From Nissolia schottii (taxonomy: Eukaryota > Streptophyta > Magnoliopsida > Fabales > Fabaceae), in assembly GCA_003254905.1 (NCBI GenBank), contig QANU01005108.1, positions 124,001-188,000 on the forward strand: a stretch of DNA of 64,000 nucleotides, written 5' to 3'. Positions 14,040 through 25,333 of the stretch are shown here, piece by piece (positions within the stretch are counted from its first letter, which is position 1; the number at the start of each line of letters is the position of its first letter). Both the position numbers and the translations under genes were made by a program. Under the pieces are notes generated by a model. The model was not told the origin of the DNA, did no database searches, and was given only the letters and a program-made list of their open reading frames with translations.

Positions 14040-14660
14040 ACTTTTTAAGTGTGTTTTTGGTAATTTTAAAAAACTGATTCTTAATAAAATTGATTTAGTA
14101 ATTCCTCCGAAAGTAATTTTGACAAAATAATATATTTTTTACTTCTTCCATAATCAATTCTAAATGCTAGAATTAATTTTGAGTTCCATTGTCCACTAGA
14201 AACCAAACAAGAAAGCCTAGAAGTGCCCTAGAAGCCCTAGAATCAATGTTATCAAATATCCGATGCAGTAGAATATCGTGGCAAGTTTTGAGTTGGTCAT
14301 TGTGCTATTTTACGTGTTAATTAGTCGCTATAGCAGAAATAGCTATAGCGAAAAAATTGGCGGGTTTTGAGCAAAACGCTAAATCCGCTATTCTGTCATC
14401 AATAACACCGAATAAAATTGATTTTTTACTTCCATAATCAATTCTGGAGCCCTAAAAGTGAGAAATTTTCACTTATACCGATTGCCAGAATTGATTCTAA
14501 ATGTTTGCACCTGAAAACCAAATACGTTAATAGTGTGACTGGAATCAATTTTGAGGAACCAAAAAGCAAAAACCAAACACACTCTAAGTCACAAGACAAC
14601 AACTTAATTGTTGCGTTAAGACTCACCCTCAATATCAGAACCACTCTACTTGACAAATAA
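14040..14660. mobile_element. MITE cluster with a second element inserted
   Basis: Segments at 14040-14215 and 14405-14600 share blocks such as ACTTC..CCATAATCAATTCT and AACCAAACA, as if halves or copies of one MITE. Between them (about 14243-14412) lies a different insert starting AATGTTATCAAAT and ending ATCAATAAC, with CGCTATAGC-type words inside, hAT-like in style. Ends are too decayed for a duplication call. Confidence 0.35.
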
Positions 14661-14795
14661 AAAATGTGATTATCATGCAGTTAGGCATTAACAAAAGCAA
14701 AAGTGCAGCATAAGGCAAAGTACTGCACGACAAAAAAACTAGAAGACATATTACAACAATTTTAAAAGACGCAGTTGAATGTAATCTTCCATATC

Positions 14796-14938
14796 ACCCT
14801 GCTCAAGACATGGAGTAAACAGAATGCATTAATTGACATTTCTAACGCAAGGATTGAAGATTACAACTATTTTAAAAGATGCAAGTGAATGTAATCTTCA
14901 ATTAATGCATGCTGTTTTCTCCATGACTTGAGCTTGGT
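14796..14938. repeat. Long hairpin, 41-nt arms (MIRNA-like or foldback)
   Basis: The arms 14796-14836 and 14898-14938 pair at 36 of 41 positions with no bulge, around a 61-base loop. A shorter inner inverted repeat (ATTGAAGATTAC / GTAATCTTCAAT) and a direct repeat (TTTTAAAAGA..GCA) overlap the loop and the left flank. Size and pairing are within the range of plant miRNA precursors but equally of a small MITE. No known miRNA was recognised. Confidence 0.5.
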
Positions 14939-14942
14939 GAAA

Positions 14943-15782
14943 TGGAATCTAGTTCAATTGATCATTCAAGCTAAGCAATTGGAGTACAACAGTATCCAAT
15001 GGCCAACTACTTATGCATCCCTCTGAAAAGGTGTCTCATCAAATATGGGCATGGCAACGGATGTAAAACACGAAAGATTTCATAAAATCTAGGATGATTT
15101 TCTTTTTCCTCTCATTTTATCTTTGAGCTATATGTATTTTATTCCACATTTTGTGGGTTGAAAATTTAAAACTCTTCATTTTTATGGGATAGATCAGATA
15201 GAGGGAGCTCATTGGACAGAGCTAAAGAGAGAGATCAAGAGAAACTCTAAATGAAATCATTTAAGAAGAACTTAGATTCATACAGACATAGTTTACAATA
15301 GGAGTGTAGCCGACCCTCCTAAGTAGGGAAACAAATGGCTTTGTTTCAGCAAAAGAAAAGAAAATGAAATGCTCATACACAAAACTAACAAGACAGTGAT
15401 GAAGAAATTCAAAGACACCTCTTCAAAATCACAAGTCACAATAATCAATAGCTGAGATCTAAAACAAGAGCATATAGAAATTCAAAACATGACCACAAAA
15501 CATGTTGGCCCTCAAGGAAACAAAAACTGCAACGATTGAACGTTTATTGCAACACTTATTCGAAGTTTACTTTGAGGACAGAAATGCTATCCATTATTCT
15601 TCCTTATTTTACATAAATTCTCAAACTTCTCTATTGAGCTGTTCATGATACCTGTGTACAGACACTACAGAGCTTCAAGACACCCTCTAAATGCAGAAAG
15701 CTAGTTATACAATATTACACTTTTATTCCAAATTCCAATTAAATGGCATGATGAAAAAAAATTAAAAGAATAAAGACATTTG
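14943..15782. other. 3' flank of the lipase gene
   Basis: Region downstream of the lipase stop codon. It probably includes the 3' UTR near 15600-15780. No further gene seen. Confidence 0.4.
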
Positions 15783-18700
15783 TTATCTAAAAATACCTTC
15801 CTTGCCGCACCATGGCAAGCCCTTAAGAACGTCTCTCAAAGCATAATAGTGGCTATCGCATCTGTGGTCTGTGATCAAATTCCCAGAAAGGATTATCTTC
15901 TGGAAATGCTCACCAGGTTGCCTCTTCAAAAGAGTGAAAAAATCCTCCCCGACAGCATTTCGGCACCCCAAGTTCCTCTTCAGATAGTAAACAGAGCCGG
16001 GTATGAATAATTCCTCGGGTACCACAGGCTTAGTTTCCTTGACTTTCATGACAGCTGACTTCTCCATATCTGCTTCGGGGGACAGAGGAGCTTTTGTAGA
16101 AACTGGCAACTCCTTGGCAATGGGACCAGCTGTTTTACAAACACCAAAAGACCTTATAATAGAATCACGCCACAAAGGCAATTAAAGAGTGCAGTGCAAC
16201 TAAGCATTGAAAACCAAGGACAAATTTACTGTGCAATTTCTTCATTCTTTTGTGTAAATTTAATGCAATATCTATTATCAAAGACTTTTCTTTTTGTTCA
16301 AAGAAGTCAAATATTGGCATCTAAACATTCTAATATCTTTTTCTTGCTTCTTGAATATTGCATGCACTATAAATTTTATATTGAGCACAAGAAAGAAATT
16401 TGATTAGTTCTTCAACATAACTAATTCCATGGCCAGAGGCTGAACTAGGTTAATAGGACCAGGGAATGGGCACAAAATATAAAATTCAAGAGGTTAAAAT
16501 TATATTTCAAAAAAGGAAAATTTCCTGTGTTAGAGATAAATAATGCCACCAAATAGCACAAACTCTGAAGAATTGATCTCTGACAAGAAAAACAAATAAT
16601 TGTTTATACCCAAAAACGAGTCACTTAAAGGAAGGCCACTGATCTATAAACTATTTGATGTTTGAAAAAGGTTTGAAATGTTGCTATTGTATACTGAGTA
16701 TATAATTTCACTTTTTTGAACTGGCACATAGAAATCTTACCATCTAAACTTTTGTTTCTCCTGAAATTTGTATAATCAGCAAGTTTGCGAGCTACATCTT
16801 GCACCGAATACACTACTTGTTTAGCATTTGTAACCAAATCTATGAAGCTTTTCCAGTCTTCTTTCTCAATTACACTCATCCTGAAGAAAATATAATTTAA
16901 TTAAACCTTTTGTTAGCTAACTTCCAAATGCATGTACCAACTCCCAAAAAAACTGAATTTATAAACAAAATTTACATGCACGAGGAAGATAATTAGAATA
17001 TGAATTATATAAACATTTTTTTATGACACAGATTCAAATGGTTCTTGAGTTCTTTCCTCGGGTTCCTGTGTGTCCCAAATCCCTTAAAGGACAATAAGTT
17101 TTTTTATGACACCACCTGCTTGGTATTTGTAACCAAATCTATAAAATTTGCTCAGTTAAGGACTATAAATTAAATGTCACTCACCAATCAGTTTGAAGGA
17201 TTTCATTTCTGAGCCTTGATAAGGCAGCTACACTCAATCTAGGTATAATATCATCCTGTACATATCCATAAACAAGAAGTCATCAGCGAAACACAACATA
17301 GACAAAACTTGCGAAAAGAATCTGACTCATCCCAGGAACTGCATACATTTAACTACTTTCAGACACTCTCAAATGCAATCACACACCTGCATCACAACTG
17401 TTGATACATAGCCAGAGCAGCTTTCGGCAAGTTCTTTTGAGACGCATGGTGGAGTTCCATATCCAACAGCAGATACAATATCAGGGCTAAAACCGAGCTC
17501 CTTCGATGATTTTCTATGAATCATTATTGCTAATAAAGAAGCTATAGCACCTCCCAGAGAATGACCCACAAGTCTTAACCTAAATCCCTGTTATTGAGTT
17601 AGTCACACCTCACAGTATGAATAAGAGAAACGGGGTAAACTAAGAAATAGAAACCAAAATAGATAAGGTAAGGCCATCCGCACCTCATGTTTCTCCAAAC
17701 ATTTTCTAATAAATTCGATCTCATGATGGATAAACCAACGAGCAGATTCAGCAGTGCCAAAGTGGGTTGAATAGCCCTCAAAGGTGACTTCCCCATCACT
17801 TGAGGAAAGAACGTCAGTGATGAGGTCATATACAGTTTGTGTGCCACGAATGCCCAAAATTACAAGCTTTTTACGAGGATCGACCCCAATATAATAGCCA
17901 GGCCTCATTACACCAGAGTTTCTAATAAATTTTTTGACATTACTTTCTCGGAGCATGCTGTTCCTTGCAAGACTGGTAGGGCTATCCTTATAAGCACTTT
18001 TAGCCAACTCAAGATGATAAATGAGATCTTGAACCTAAATCAAATGAGATATCTTGATCAGAATAAAGCATGCAGTGGACCACAATCATTTGTAGCCATA
18101 AACTAACACTAACAGTATAAAACATCTAAGTATATCACAATAGCACAATATCAAATGAACATGTATGCCCTCTGCATCTAAAATACAGTTTCAGAAATTA
18201 CTATTGATTCTGACGATATCTGAATGGCTTTGATATCTTCAATAGGATGCATAGAAGCTTGACGGAGATAGATCAGATATAAGCCAATTGTAAGGTCACC
18301 CAAGCTCCAATCTTGGATTCCGATCTTGCTTTGTTTAATGCAGGCAATTATTTCCATAAGGGATCGATTGCTGGGTGGGGGTTTGTTTCCAATTCCATTT
18401 CCTGCATAAACGGATTGTAGAGTCAGTGTTGTGTTACTTCAATGCAACATTGGATGATCTTTTTCTATTTATTTTTTTTAGGTTGCCTGCCCGGTATCCA
18501 AGGCTTAGCCTTGACTAATCCAGGTCAAACCCGGGTCACGCATCTGGTTATGGCGGGTGAGTCTCCCAGCAGGGATAACTGTGCACACAAGGTCTCGAAT
18601 TCGGGACTTTCCTTAAGCGATACCAAGCCGCTTACCACTTGGACCAACCCCCGTTGGTGATGATCTTTTTCTTTTTGATATAATGTATGACCATTTTTTT

Positions 18701-20296
18701 TTTAAGAACAAATGATTAAGGTATAAATTTTATAACATAGAATGTAACTGAGTCATCTATAACTCATAGCTTTTTACAAACAAAGAATTTTAAAGGAAGG
18801 TACTAGCAGCCATTCCTTTTTTCTTACTTCGTCAAATGAAACTTGTTTCAATGTTAACATACCTGTTGGCATAGCCCACCTACAAAATTGCACAGCTGGT
18901 TCTAGTGCCTTCGTGAGCCAAGCCAGCTCCAACTTCCACTTATTATCCGGAGGATCTTCATCATCGGAACTGTCTTTGCTAATCCCACAATTGTCATTTG
19001 CCTTCTTGTCAACTTCAGACTTGAAAGAAATATGGCGTGCTTCATGCCCTTCTTTTAGCTTATCTTCTTCGACCTTATCTGCTCTTGACCTTCGCAATTG
19101 AAGCTGGGTAAAAACGCTATGCATATAGTTTCGATATGATTCTTCTCTATTGAAAAGAAATTTGGTTGAATCTACATGTTGAATAGTAATGATTATTAAA
19201 AAGAACAGATATGGATATTCAGATAGTACTTATCAGGAATAAAATTTCATTAACGTTAATTATGGAACAAAAATAATCGGCTACTGAAAATTGGGTTCCA
19301 TTCTAAGATGAGAAGACATTTGGTGATGTCAGTTCTTCATGAACTTTTCAATAAGAGTGTAACACATTACCGCATTATCCTCATAACCAGATTGTTAACA
19401 CATCAACTATTGCTAACACGGGTAAGATTATCCCGCAATGACTATGAAATGAATCAACGATTGTTTGACAATAGCTGGAAAACTATCTTGCATTTCTATG
19501 GATTCAAGTATTGTAACTCATACGATACCACATGTCAATAGGACAACTTTTGAAAAACTAAGATACGGCTATGGAAGCTACCTTGAATAAATATTTAAAA
19601 TTATATTCATATAAGTAAAAAAAAAAATGAAAATATATAATTCAAAAATCATTGCTATTGCTCACAATCTAAACTCAGTAAAACATCATCATTCATCATT
19701 ACTCCTCTTCCCTAAAAATATTCTCCTCTCCTCCCCCACCTCACTTGAAATTCAACCCTCCTTGCCTAACTACGAAAATTTAAAACTATGGTAGATGAAC
19801 ATTTTGGAGCATCACTGAATTAAAAAAAAAATAATAATAAATTCACAAATATCCAAAATTATGGTAGCTGCTGTATTACAAACACATGCACCCCAGCCAG
19901 TTTCAGAGTGCTAAAGCATCATAAGGTGGCAAAGCAGCCACCTTTCTCACCAAATGAATCCATGATTTCAATTTTTCATAAAAAGGGTCACCTTTAATCC
20001 CTACATATTTCTACATAAAATAATCATCTATAAGAGAAAAACCTTAGTTTATAATCGGGACAAGCAATTAACAACATTAGCACATGTTCTTATGCAAACA
20101 AATTGTGGTCTAATCCCAGTGCAGTGTATCAAATACAGCATTGGGCTGAACCCACAACTATGCTAACACAATGAAGTTACAAACAACCCAAAAAAAAAAA
20201 TTGATAAAAATGAAAATTAAAAGAAAAAATGGAAAATGATAAGGAAAAGAACTTACACATATTTTGGAGCAGTTTCTTCACGTATTGTCTATTCAT
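15783..20296 (-). CDS. Class 3 lipase (alpha/beta hydrolase), 8 coding exons
   Basis: Predicted acyl hydrolase of the lipase class 3 fold, probably acting on diacylglycerol-like lipids. It resembles, from memory, the Arabidopsis At2g42450 type. Coding exons (5' to 3'): 20296-20257, 19171-18863, 18401-18202, 18034-17684, 17587-17387, 17255-17185, 16880-16741, 16129-15783. All junctions are GT-AG and keep frame, giving about 552 aa. The nucleophile elbow GHSLGGA puts the catalytic Ser at about residue 310. DDIIPRL (368-374) is the likely acid, and the C-terminal DHRCDSH (525-531) carries the candidate His. An acidic, low-complexity stretch lies near residues 60-95. The start ATG at 20296 is chosen because it follows a TCTTCAG and precedes a perfect GTAAGT donor. 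An upstream in-frame exon is possible. A GTATTT donor just before the stop could add a last exon. Intron 2 carries a SINE. Confidence 0.88.
18467..18658 (-). mobile_element. tRNA-derived SINE in a lipase intron
   Basis: On the minus strand the element starts ACCAACGGGGG. It has an RNA polymerase III box A (GGTCCAAGTGGTAAG), a box B (ATTCGAGACC) and a short A-rich tail. It is flanked by a perfect 14-bp duplication GATGATCTTTTTCT at 18453-18466 and 18659-18672. It lies wholly within the intron between the second and third coding exons of the lipase, in the same orientation as the gene. Confidence 0.9.
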
Positions 20297-20464
20297 TCTG
20301 AAGAAGATGGAAGATACCCAATTGAAGAAGGGAAAAGCTGATAATTTTATGCAAAAAAACGAAGCGACCCACCTGTCAGAACTCGAAGGAGGTGGATGGT
20401 GCTTTTCGTCAAACACCTGAAATGCAAAAAGCACTCGCCGCTACCCGAATGCTTGGTGTTTACT

Positions 20465-20614
20465 TTATGAATCTTTCACGAGGTTTTCTGGGCCTGCAAT
20501 GTCGGCAATGAAATGGAATGAATGAGCTTGTTTCAATCGCCGCTTCAAAATTCTTCTTTTCAGTGATTCTGGAAAACTCTCTCTCTTCCCGACAAGACTC
20601 TCGGTATGAATCAT
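20465..20614 (-). other. Upstream ORF (49 codons) in the lipase 5' region
   Basis: An ATG at 20614 opens a 49-codon, basic, Arg/Lys-rich ORF that ends before the lipase start at 20296. It could be a uORF in the leader, or part of an alternative first exon: a GTG-AAA donor inside it and a CTTTTTGCATTTCAG acceptor at 20417 would join to a segment in frame with the lipase ATG. That intron would be only about 63 bases. No homology recognised. Confidence 0.35.
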
Positions 20615-20617
20615 TTT

Positions 20618-20874
20618 GAGAGTTTGTTACTGTATTAACCTCCTACGTAAATATATTACCGAAATATCCTTGTCTGAAAATTTATTATAGGATTACTACG
20701 GTTTGGTTGACGTGGCACGGGAGTTAGGATTCGAGGTTGCAAAAATCATGAATTCTTAAGTAAGTTACAAAAATCCAAAAAGTAATTTTGCAAGTGGTAG
20801 TCTTGTAATAAATTTTTAGACGAGGATATTTCGATAATATGTTTCTGGCACAGGTAATACAGTAAAAAACTCTC
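20618..20874. mobile_element. Inverted-repeat element at the lipase promoter
   Basis: Both ends read inward GAGAGTTT, then TTACTGTATTA, and later ATCGAAATATCCTCGTCT-like sequence. The arms are about 80 bases and clearly similar, around a short unique centre. It lies directly upstream of the region that becomes the lipase leader, so it probably overlaps the promoter. A clean target-site duplication was not found. Confidence 0.7.
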
Positions 20875-21088
20875 ACTTTGAATAATTTATCTGAAGCATC
20901 ATCTTAATCATGTTTTTAATTATTAAATGAAGTAATAGTAAATTATATGAGGGTTTTTCTTTTAGATTAATTTTATCTATTTGCAATATAAAATGTGTGT
21001 ACAAAATTGGCTAAATCTTGTCTCTGTTACCTCAAAAAAAAATTTAATAATAACACACACACATGATTAAATAACAAAGGTTAATTTA

Positions 21089-21325
21089 CAAAAGCTAAAT
21101 TAGTCAATCTATATAAGAGTTGAGTATGGACAGTAGTAGCAAGGAAAATAAAAGAGAGATTAATACAAATTAACCTTTGATTCTATTGCTTCAAAAGTCT
21201 TTTAAATAATAACACATGATTAGATAACGATTATATTCTTTATAAATACAAATTAATTTCTCTTTTATTTTCCTTGTTGTTACTATTCGAACTCCACTCT
21301 TATGAAGATTAACTAATTTAACTTT
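21089..21325. mobile_element. Foldback MITE with arms of about 75 bp
   Basis: The left arm (21089-21168) and the reverse complement of the right arm (about 21243-21325) share CAAGGAAAATAAAAGAGA and GCTAAATTAGTCAATCT-like blocks in the same order. Outer flanks also share AATAATAACACA..CATGATTA. Confidence 0.7.
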
Positions 21326-21788
21326 GATATTGTGAGTGCTTCTTATGACAAAGGTTTTCTTTTCTTGTTATTTGAATCAAAAACCCTTTAAAAAAAGAGA
21401 CGAGTTTGATTACCAATCTATTAATCTTATGTTGGTTAATTAATTATTTGAGTTTACTTGCTATATAAATATTGATGGTGTAAAATTTTACATTGTTATT
21501 CAATTAAATTATTTCATTTGCATTATTTTTTAAGTAATAAGTAAAAGAGTTAACTATTTTATTTACGTGAAAAAATTAAATTTGATAACACTGAAAAAAT
21601 ATTTTACCCTGTCATTATATAACGATTAGACTCTATTTATTTTTTAAAAATTTAATATATTAATCACATTTATTTTTTACTTTATTTATTAGTTATATGA
21701 GGAGGATAACTAAGAACATGACTTTTTAGTTCATTTAGTGATTAGGGCAAAAATAACTAAGAAAACAAGTTAAAGAGGGCAAAATATT

Positions 21789-21815
21789 ATTTATTTATTT
21801 ATTTATTTATTTATA
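21789..21815. repeat. (TTTA)n microsatellite
   Basis: A run of about six ATTT units lies next to the 3' end of the LINE. Confidence 0.85.
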
Positions 21816-22928
21816 TTTTTGGTCAAATCTTTCAATATTTTTTTTTGTCAAAACAAGCATTTCATTGAAAAATAGATACCTCAAAACAACAAGGCAACAA
21901 AGGGAGAGCATACAAAGTGGATACACTAGGATGACTTCGACATTAGGGGTTTGACCTTGTTAAAAAAAACCTCCTCAGGCAAGGCCCTCCTTAGAAAAAT
22001 ACCTAAGGTAGGAAAAAGAGAACTCGACCTAACCAACTTACAGACTGGATCAAAAGAAGCCCTCCCTAACTTTTGGTGGGGGAGTTCTTTGCATTCCAAA
22101 TGTAAGGCCGCAATTTGATTGATTGAGTGGTAGAGGATGTAGGACTACGAGACACTTTCGTTTGAGATGTCTAGCATCATGATACCCCAACCTAACATTA
22201 TACATTCCACTAGAAACATGAGGCCAAAAAAATTTTGTTTGGTTAATTAGTGCAATTCATTGAAATTTGGAGAGCCTAGATAGCTCAATGAGAGGGGAGA
22301 GCAACTTCAAGTTTGTTGATGTCCCAGGCTCTGTTGTAAGAATCCAGGAGAGTGCACACCTTTTCATTATGATTATCTTCCTCTTCTTCTGCCCTTAAGG
22401 CTTGACCCATCCAATTATCTTTCTGTAAAAGTATGGTTTTCCCATCACCAACAACCCATTTCCCAAGGCTTTAAGTAGATCTTTTCCTTGAATCAAGCTA
22501 GCCCATATCCAAGAGCTGCCTTTTTTGTGTTAGCTTGAAAGAAGTCTTGTGTTTGGCTAGAAGCACAATATTCATATGATAAAAATCTTTGAACCTCATT
22601 CTTCCTTCCTTCTTGCTCACCGATATGCACTTCTAGCTTCTCCAGTGACTACTTCTTTCCTTCTTATGGCTTGCCCATCAGAATCTAGCCACTTGTGAAC
22701 ATGATTTTTGGCAGAAACCTTTAGGAAATCTCAGGATAGTCATAGTATATGTTGGGATAGCTTGAATGATAATTTTGATTAGGACTTTTTTCCCAGCTTG
22801 ATTCAATAGTTTTTCCTTCCACCCATACATTTTCCTAAGAATAGCCTTTTTGATCCAAGCAAGAGTGGCATTCTTTGACCGATCCCAATAAGTAGGGAGA
22901 CCCAAATACTTCCCAGGTGGCAGGTGCA

Positions 22929-24492
22929 TGATAAGTGTCCAATTTACGCAATTTTGACCTATTAAAATGGCACTTATTTGCTCAAGTTTTAAAGAATTAT
23001 CTAACATAAATCCCCATTTTTTGTAGATTTATAATATATTTTGATGGATGCAAGCAGATTAAATGAAGAAGAATCCCATAAAGAATGGAGCAAAAGGGCA
23101 AAAGTGGAAAAAAGCTAAAAGACGAAGGTTAGAGCAGGACCGCTCAGCGGCCCAACAACATCGCTCAGCGCGAATAAGACAAAGCACCGCTGAGCGGTGT
23201 ACCCTTGGCCGCTCAGCGGATGTACCTCGGAGCCACTTGCAGCCGCCGCATTTAATGTGTCAGCTGGAGCCAACTAGATGGCGGCGCCGCCCTGCAAAAA
23301 GCTGCCGGAGCATTTATTACTCCACGTGAAATGATTACGCCGCTCAGCAATTTTGCACCACCGCTCAGCGATAAAGCCCTAACCTCTCAGCGGTGGTACC
23401 TGTACCGCTGAGCGAAGGCACCCAAACTTCGCCTATAAATAGGAGGGCCAAGGCACTCATTTGACACATCTCCTCCATAGTTCAAATCCCATTTCTTTTA
23501 CATTTCTCTTGTACTTCAAAGCTTAGGTTAGTTTAGCAACAAAGAGGAGGCCGGTGAAGGAGCCGGGAGATCGAAGAAGCTTGGAGAACCGCTGTCATGA
23601 TAGCATGGTAACGTGTCATGGTAAGCGTCCAAACCTTGCCTCTGAGATTCTCTTGTAAGATGGATTTGTAATCCTCTTGTTGTTGGGATTTTGATGAATA
23701 TTGTAGTATGATTGTATCCATGTAACTTTTGCATATGAATTTATCTATTTCTTATGATTCGCTTGAATGATTTTATGCTTAATGCTAGTCTTTGTTTAGT
23801 GTTTTGATTCTTGATTTGGGACTTATTTGTATGAACGGAAGTTGTATTAATTAAGTCATAACCAAGTTAAGATCAATATTGCTATGCTAAGCTAGATTTT
23901 AGACTTGAACGTTGTGAACGAAAGTTACAATCATTAGAGTCGGAACTAAATCATTTCATCCAATCTTGTTGCCATAACTGGAATAAAGTTTAGCCATTTT
24001 AACATCTGGAATAATGCTGGCGTACTTTGCTAAGCTTGCGTGCGCAAGTGACAAGTTTAACAAAGGAAACCTGTGATCTTTTCATGTGCGGAAGCAATGA
24101 ACAAGTTAAGAACTGGATGCGGGCAATCAATGAAATGATAATTCTATGTAATAAGTAAATGGATGCATGAAACTATGATATGATTCAATTCCCAACAAGC
24201 TTCCGGATCTACCTCTGCTTTGTTGCTTTTTTACTTTTATGTTGTTTATTTATTTATTTAACTATCAAACAAATTATCAAATCCTTCACTTCATTGTTTA
24301 ATTAACTAAACTCAAGAATGGTAATTTTACAACTCTCTGTGGATTCGATTATACCCGACTATACTGTAATTGGATCCCTTGTGGATCTGAAAGCCGTAAA
24401 GAATGATATATTATTTTGAAACGACTGAAAGTTCAAACTAAGCTTCTGACAAAAGCATTGAACAAATTAATACGTAGATTTGGCTTTCATCA
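22929..24492 (+). mobile_element. Complete solo LTR (Ty3-type), 1564 bp, inserted in the LINE
   Basis: Starts TGATAAGTG and ends CTTTCATCA. It is flanked by a perfect 5-bp duplication GTGCA (22924-22928 and 24493-24497). The TATA box TATAAATAGG is at 23434-23443. Upstream of it (23140-23414) are eight copies of the palindrome CCGCTCAGCGG or close variants. No internal coding sequence remains, so this is the product of LTR-LTR recombination. The superfamily is inferred from LTR style. Confidence 0.92.
23140..23414 (+). promoter_or_regulatory. Array of CCGCTCAGCGG palindromes in U3
   Basis: Copies at 23140, 23162, 23187, 23209, 23340, 23361, 23383 and 23405. Four are perfect or near-perfect 11-mers and the others keep CGCTCAGCG or CGCTGAGCG. 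They end about 20 bases before the TATA box, so they occupy the usual enhancer position of an LTR. Spacing alternates between about 20 and 130 bases. Confidence 0.8.
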
Positions 24493-25333
24493 GTGCACTC
24501 CACAGCTACATTCTCAGAATTTGGCTAATCTAAATCTTAATATCTCCTGTGACCTTCTTCCCAAAAATGAGACCTAATTTTGTAAATTAATTCTTTTCCC
24601 TGATGCAAGAGATAAAATGTTAAGGATTCGGTTTAGTTCACAGGCCTTAGAGTGACCATTTTTACAAAAAGTACGATAATGCAAAAAGTAAGTATGACAA
24701 AGTAGGTGAGTTTCCTCTCACTTTGATTCCACTTAATTTATTTTTAGCAATAGCCTTGGATAATATTAGAGATAAGACATCCATTTCCAAAATAAAGAGG
24801 TAGGGGGTAGAGGATCCCTTTGTCTTAGCCCCGTGAGGGGGTTACACAAAGGGACACATTACCGTTCACTTTGTATTGGTATGTGACTCCTCTAACACAA
24901 GCCATCATAGATTCACCCATTGATGAGAAAAAATCATAAGTTTTCAAGCAATCTTCCAAGAAACTCCACTCCAGGCAATCCTACGCCTTACTCATATCTA
25001 GCTTAGTTGCAACATAGTTCTGAGCTATCCCATCATTCTTCTTCGGGTTGTGAAACACCTCATGAGCTACCACAATGTTGTCTTGGACTTGCCTCCCACT
25101 AATGAAGGCACTTTGATCTTCTAAAATAAGGTTGTTCATATATATATATTTAGCCTTTCCACAATGATTCTTGTCACCACTTTATAAATGAAAGTTGCAA
25201 CAACGGAGAGGTCGATATTGACCCGTCTTCTGAGTTGTCAACCTTGGGAATAAGAACCACTTGTGTCTTATTGGTTTCAAAAGCCCTAATACCAGGAGCA
25301 AATAAAGAACCACTTGTGTCTTATTGGTTTCAC

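Larger units (their letters stand above)
21839..25333 (-). pseudogene. L1-type LINE remnant, reverse transcriptase region, split by an LTR
   Basis: On the minus strand, conceptual translation with stops and frameshifts shows RT-domain landmarks in order: DQSAFISGRQ-like (near 25120), a VATKLDMSKA-like block, a MACVRGVTYQY block (about 24870-24910), then after the inserted LTR the strongly LINE-like GKYLGLPTYWDRSK, WKEKLLNQAGKKVLIK and AIPTYTM (22690-22905). Below that are zinc-finger RVT-like remains. The 3' end is marked by an A-run (a T-run on the plus strand at 21839). The copy is dead. The interruption at 22929-24492 is an LTR, and removing it with one duplication copy rejoins the frame at GVH-LPPGKY. 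Confidence 0.85.

Noticed and set aside
15783..15800. An extra last exon of the lipase after the GTATTT donor
   Set aside because: The in-frame stop directly after the conserved C-terminal block gives a normal-length protein, and no downstream exon was recognisable.
18467..18658. A functional tRNA gene
   Set aside because: Box A and box B are present, but the body does not make a cloverleaf and the flanking duplication shows a SINE.
23063..23329. 88-codon Arg-rich ORF
   Set aside because: It is inside the U3 of the solo LTR and is created by the palindrome array, upstream of the TATA box.
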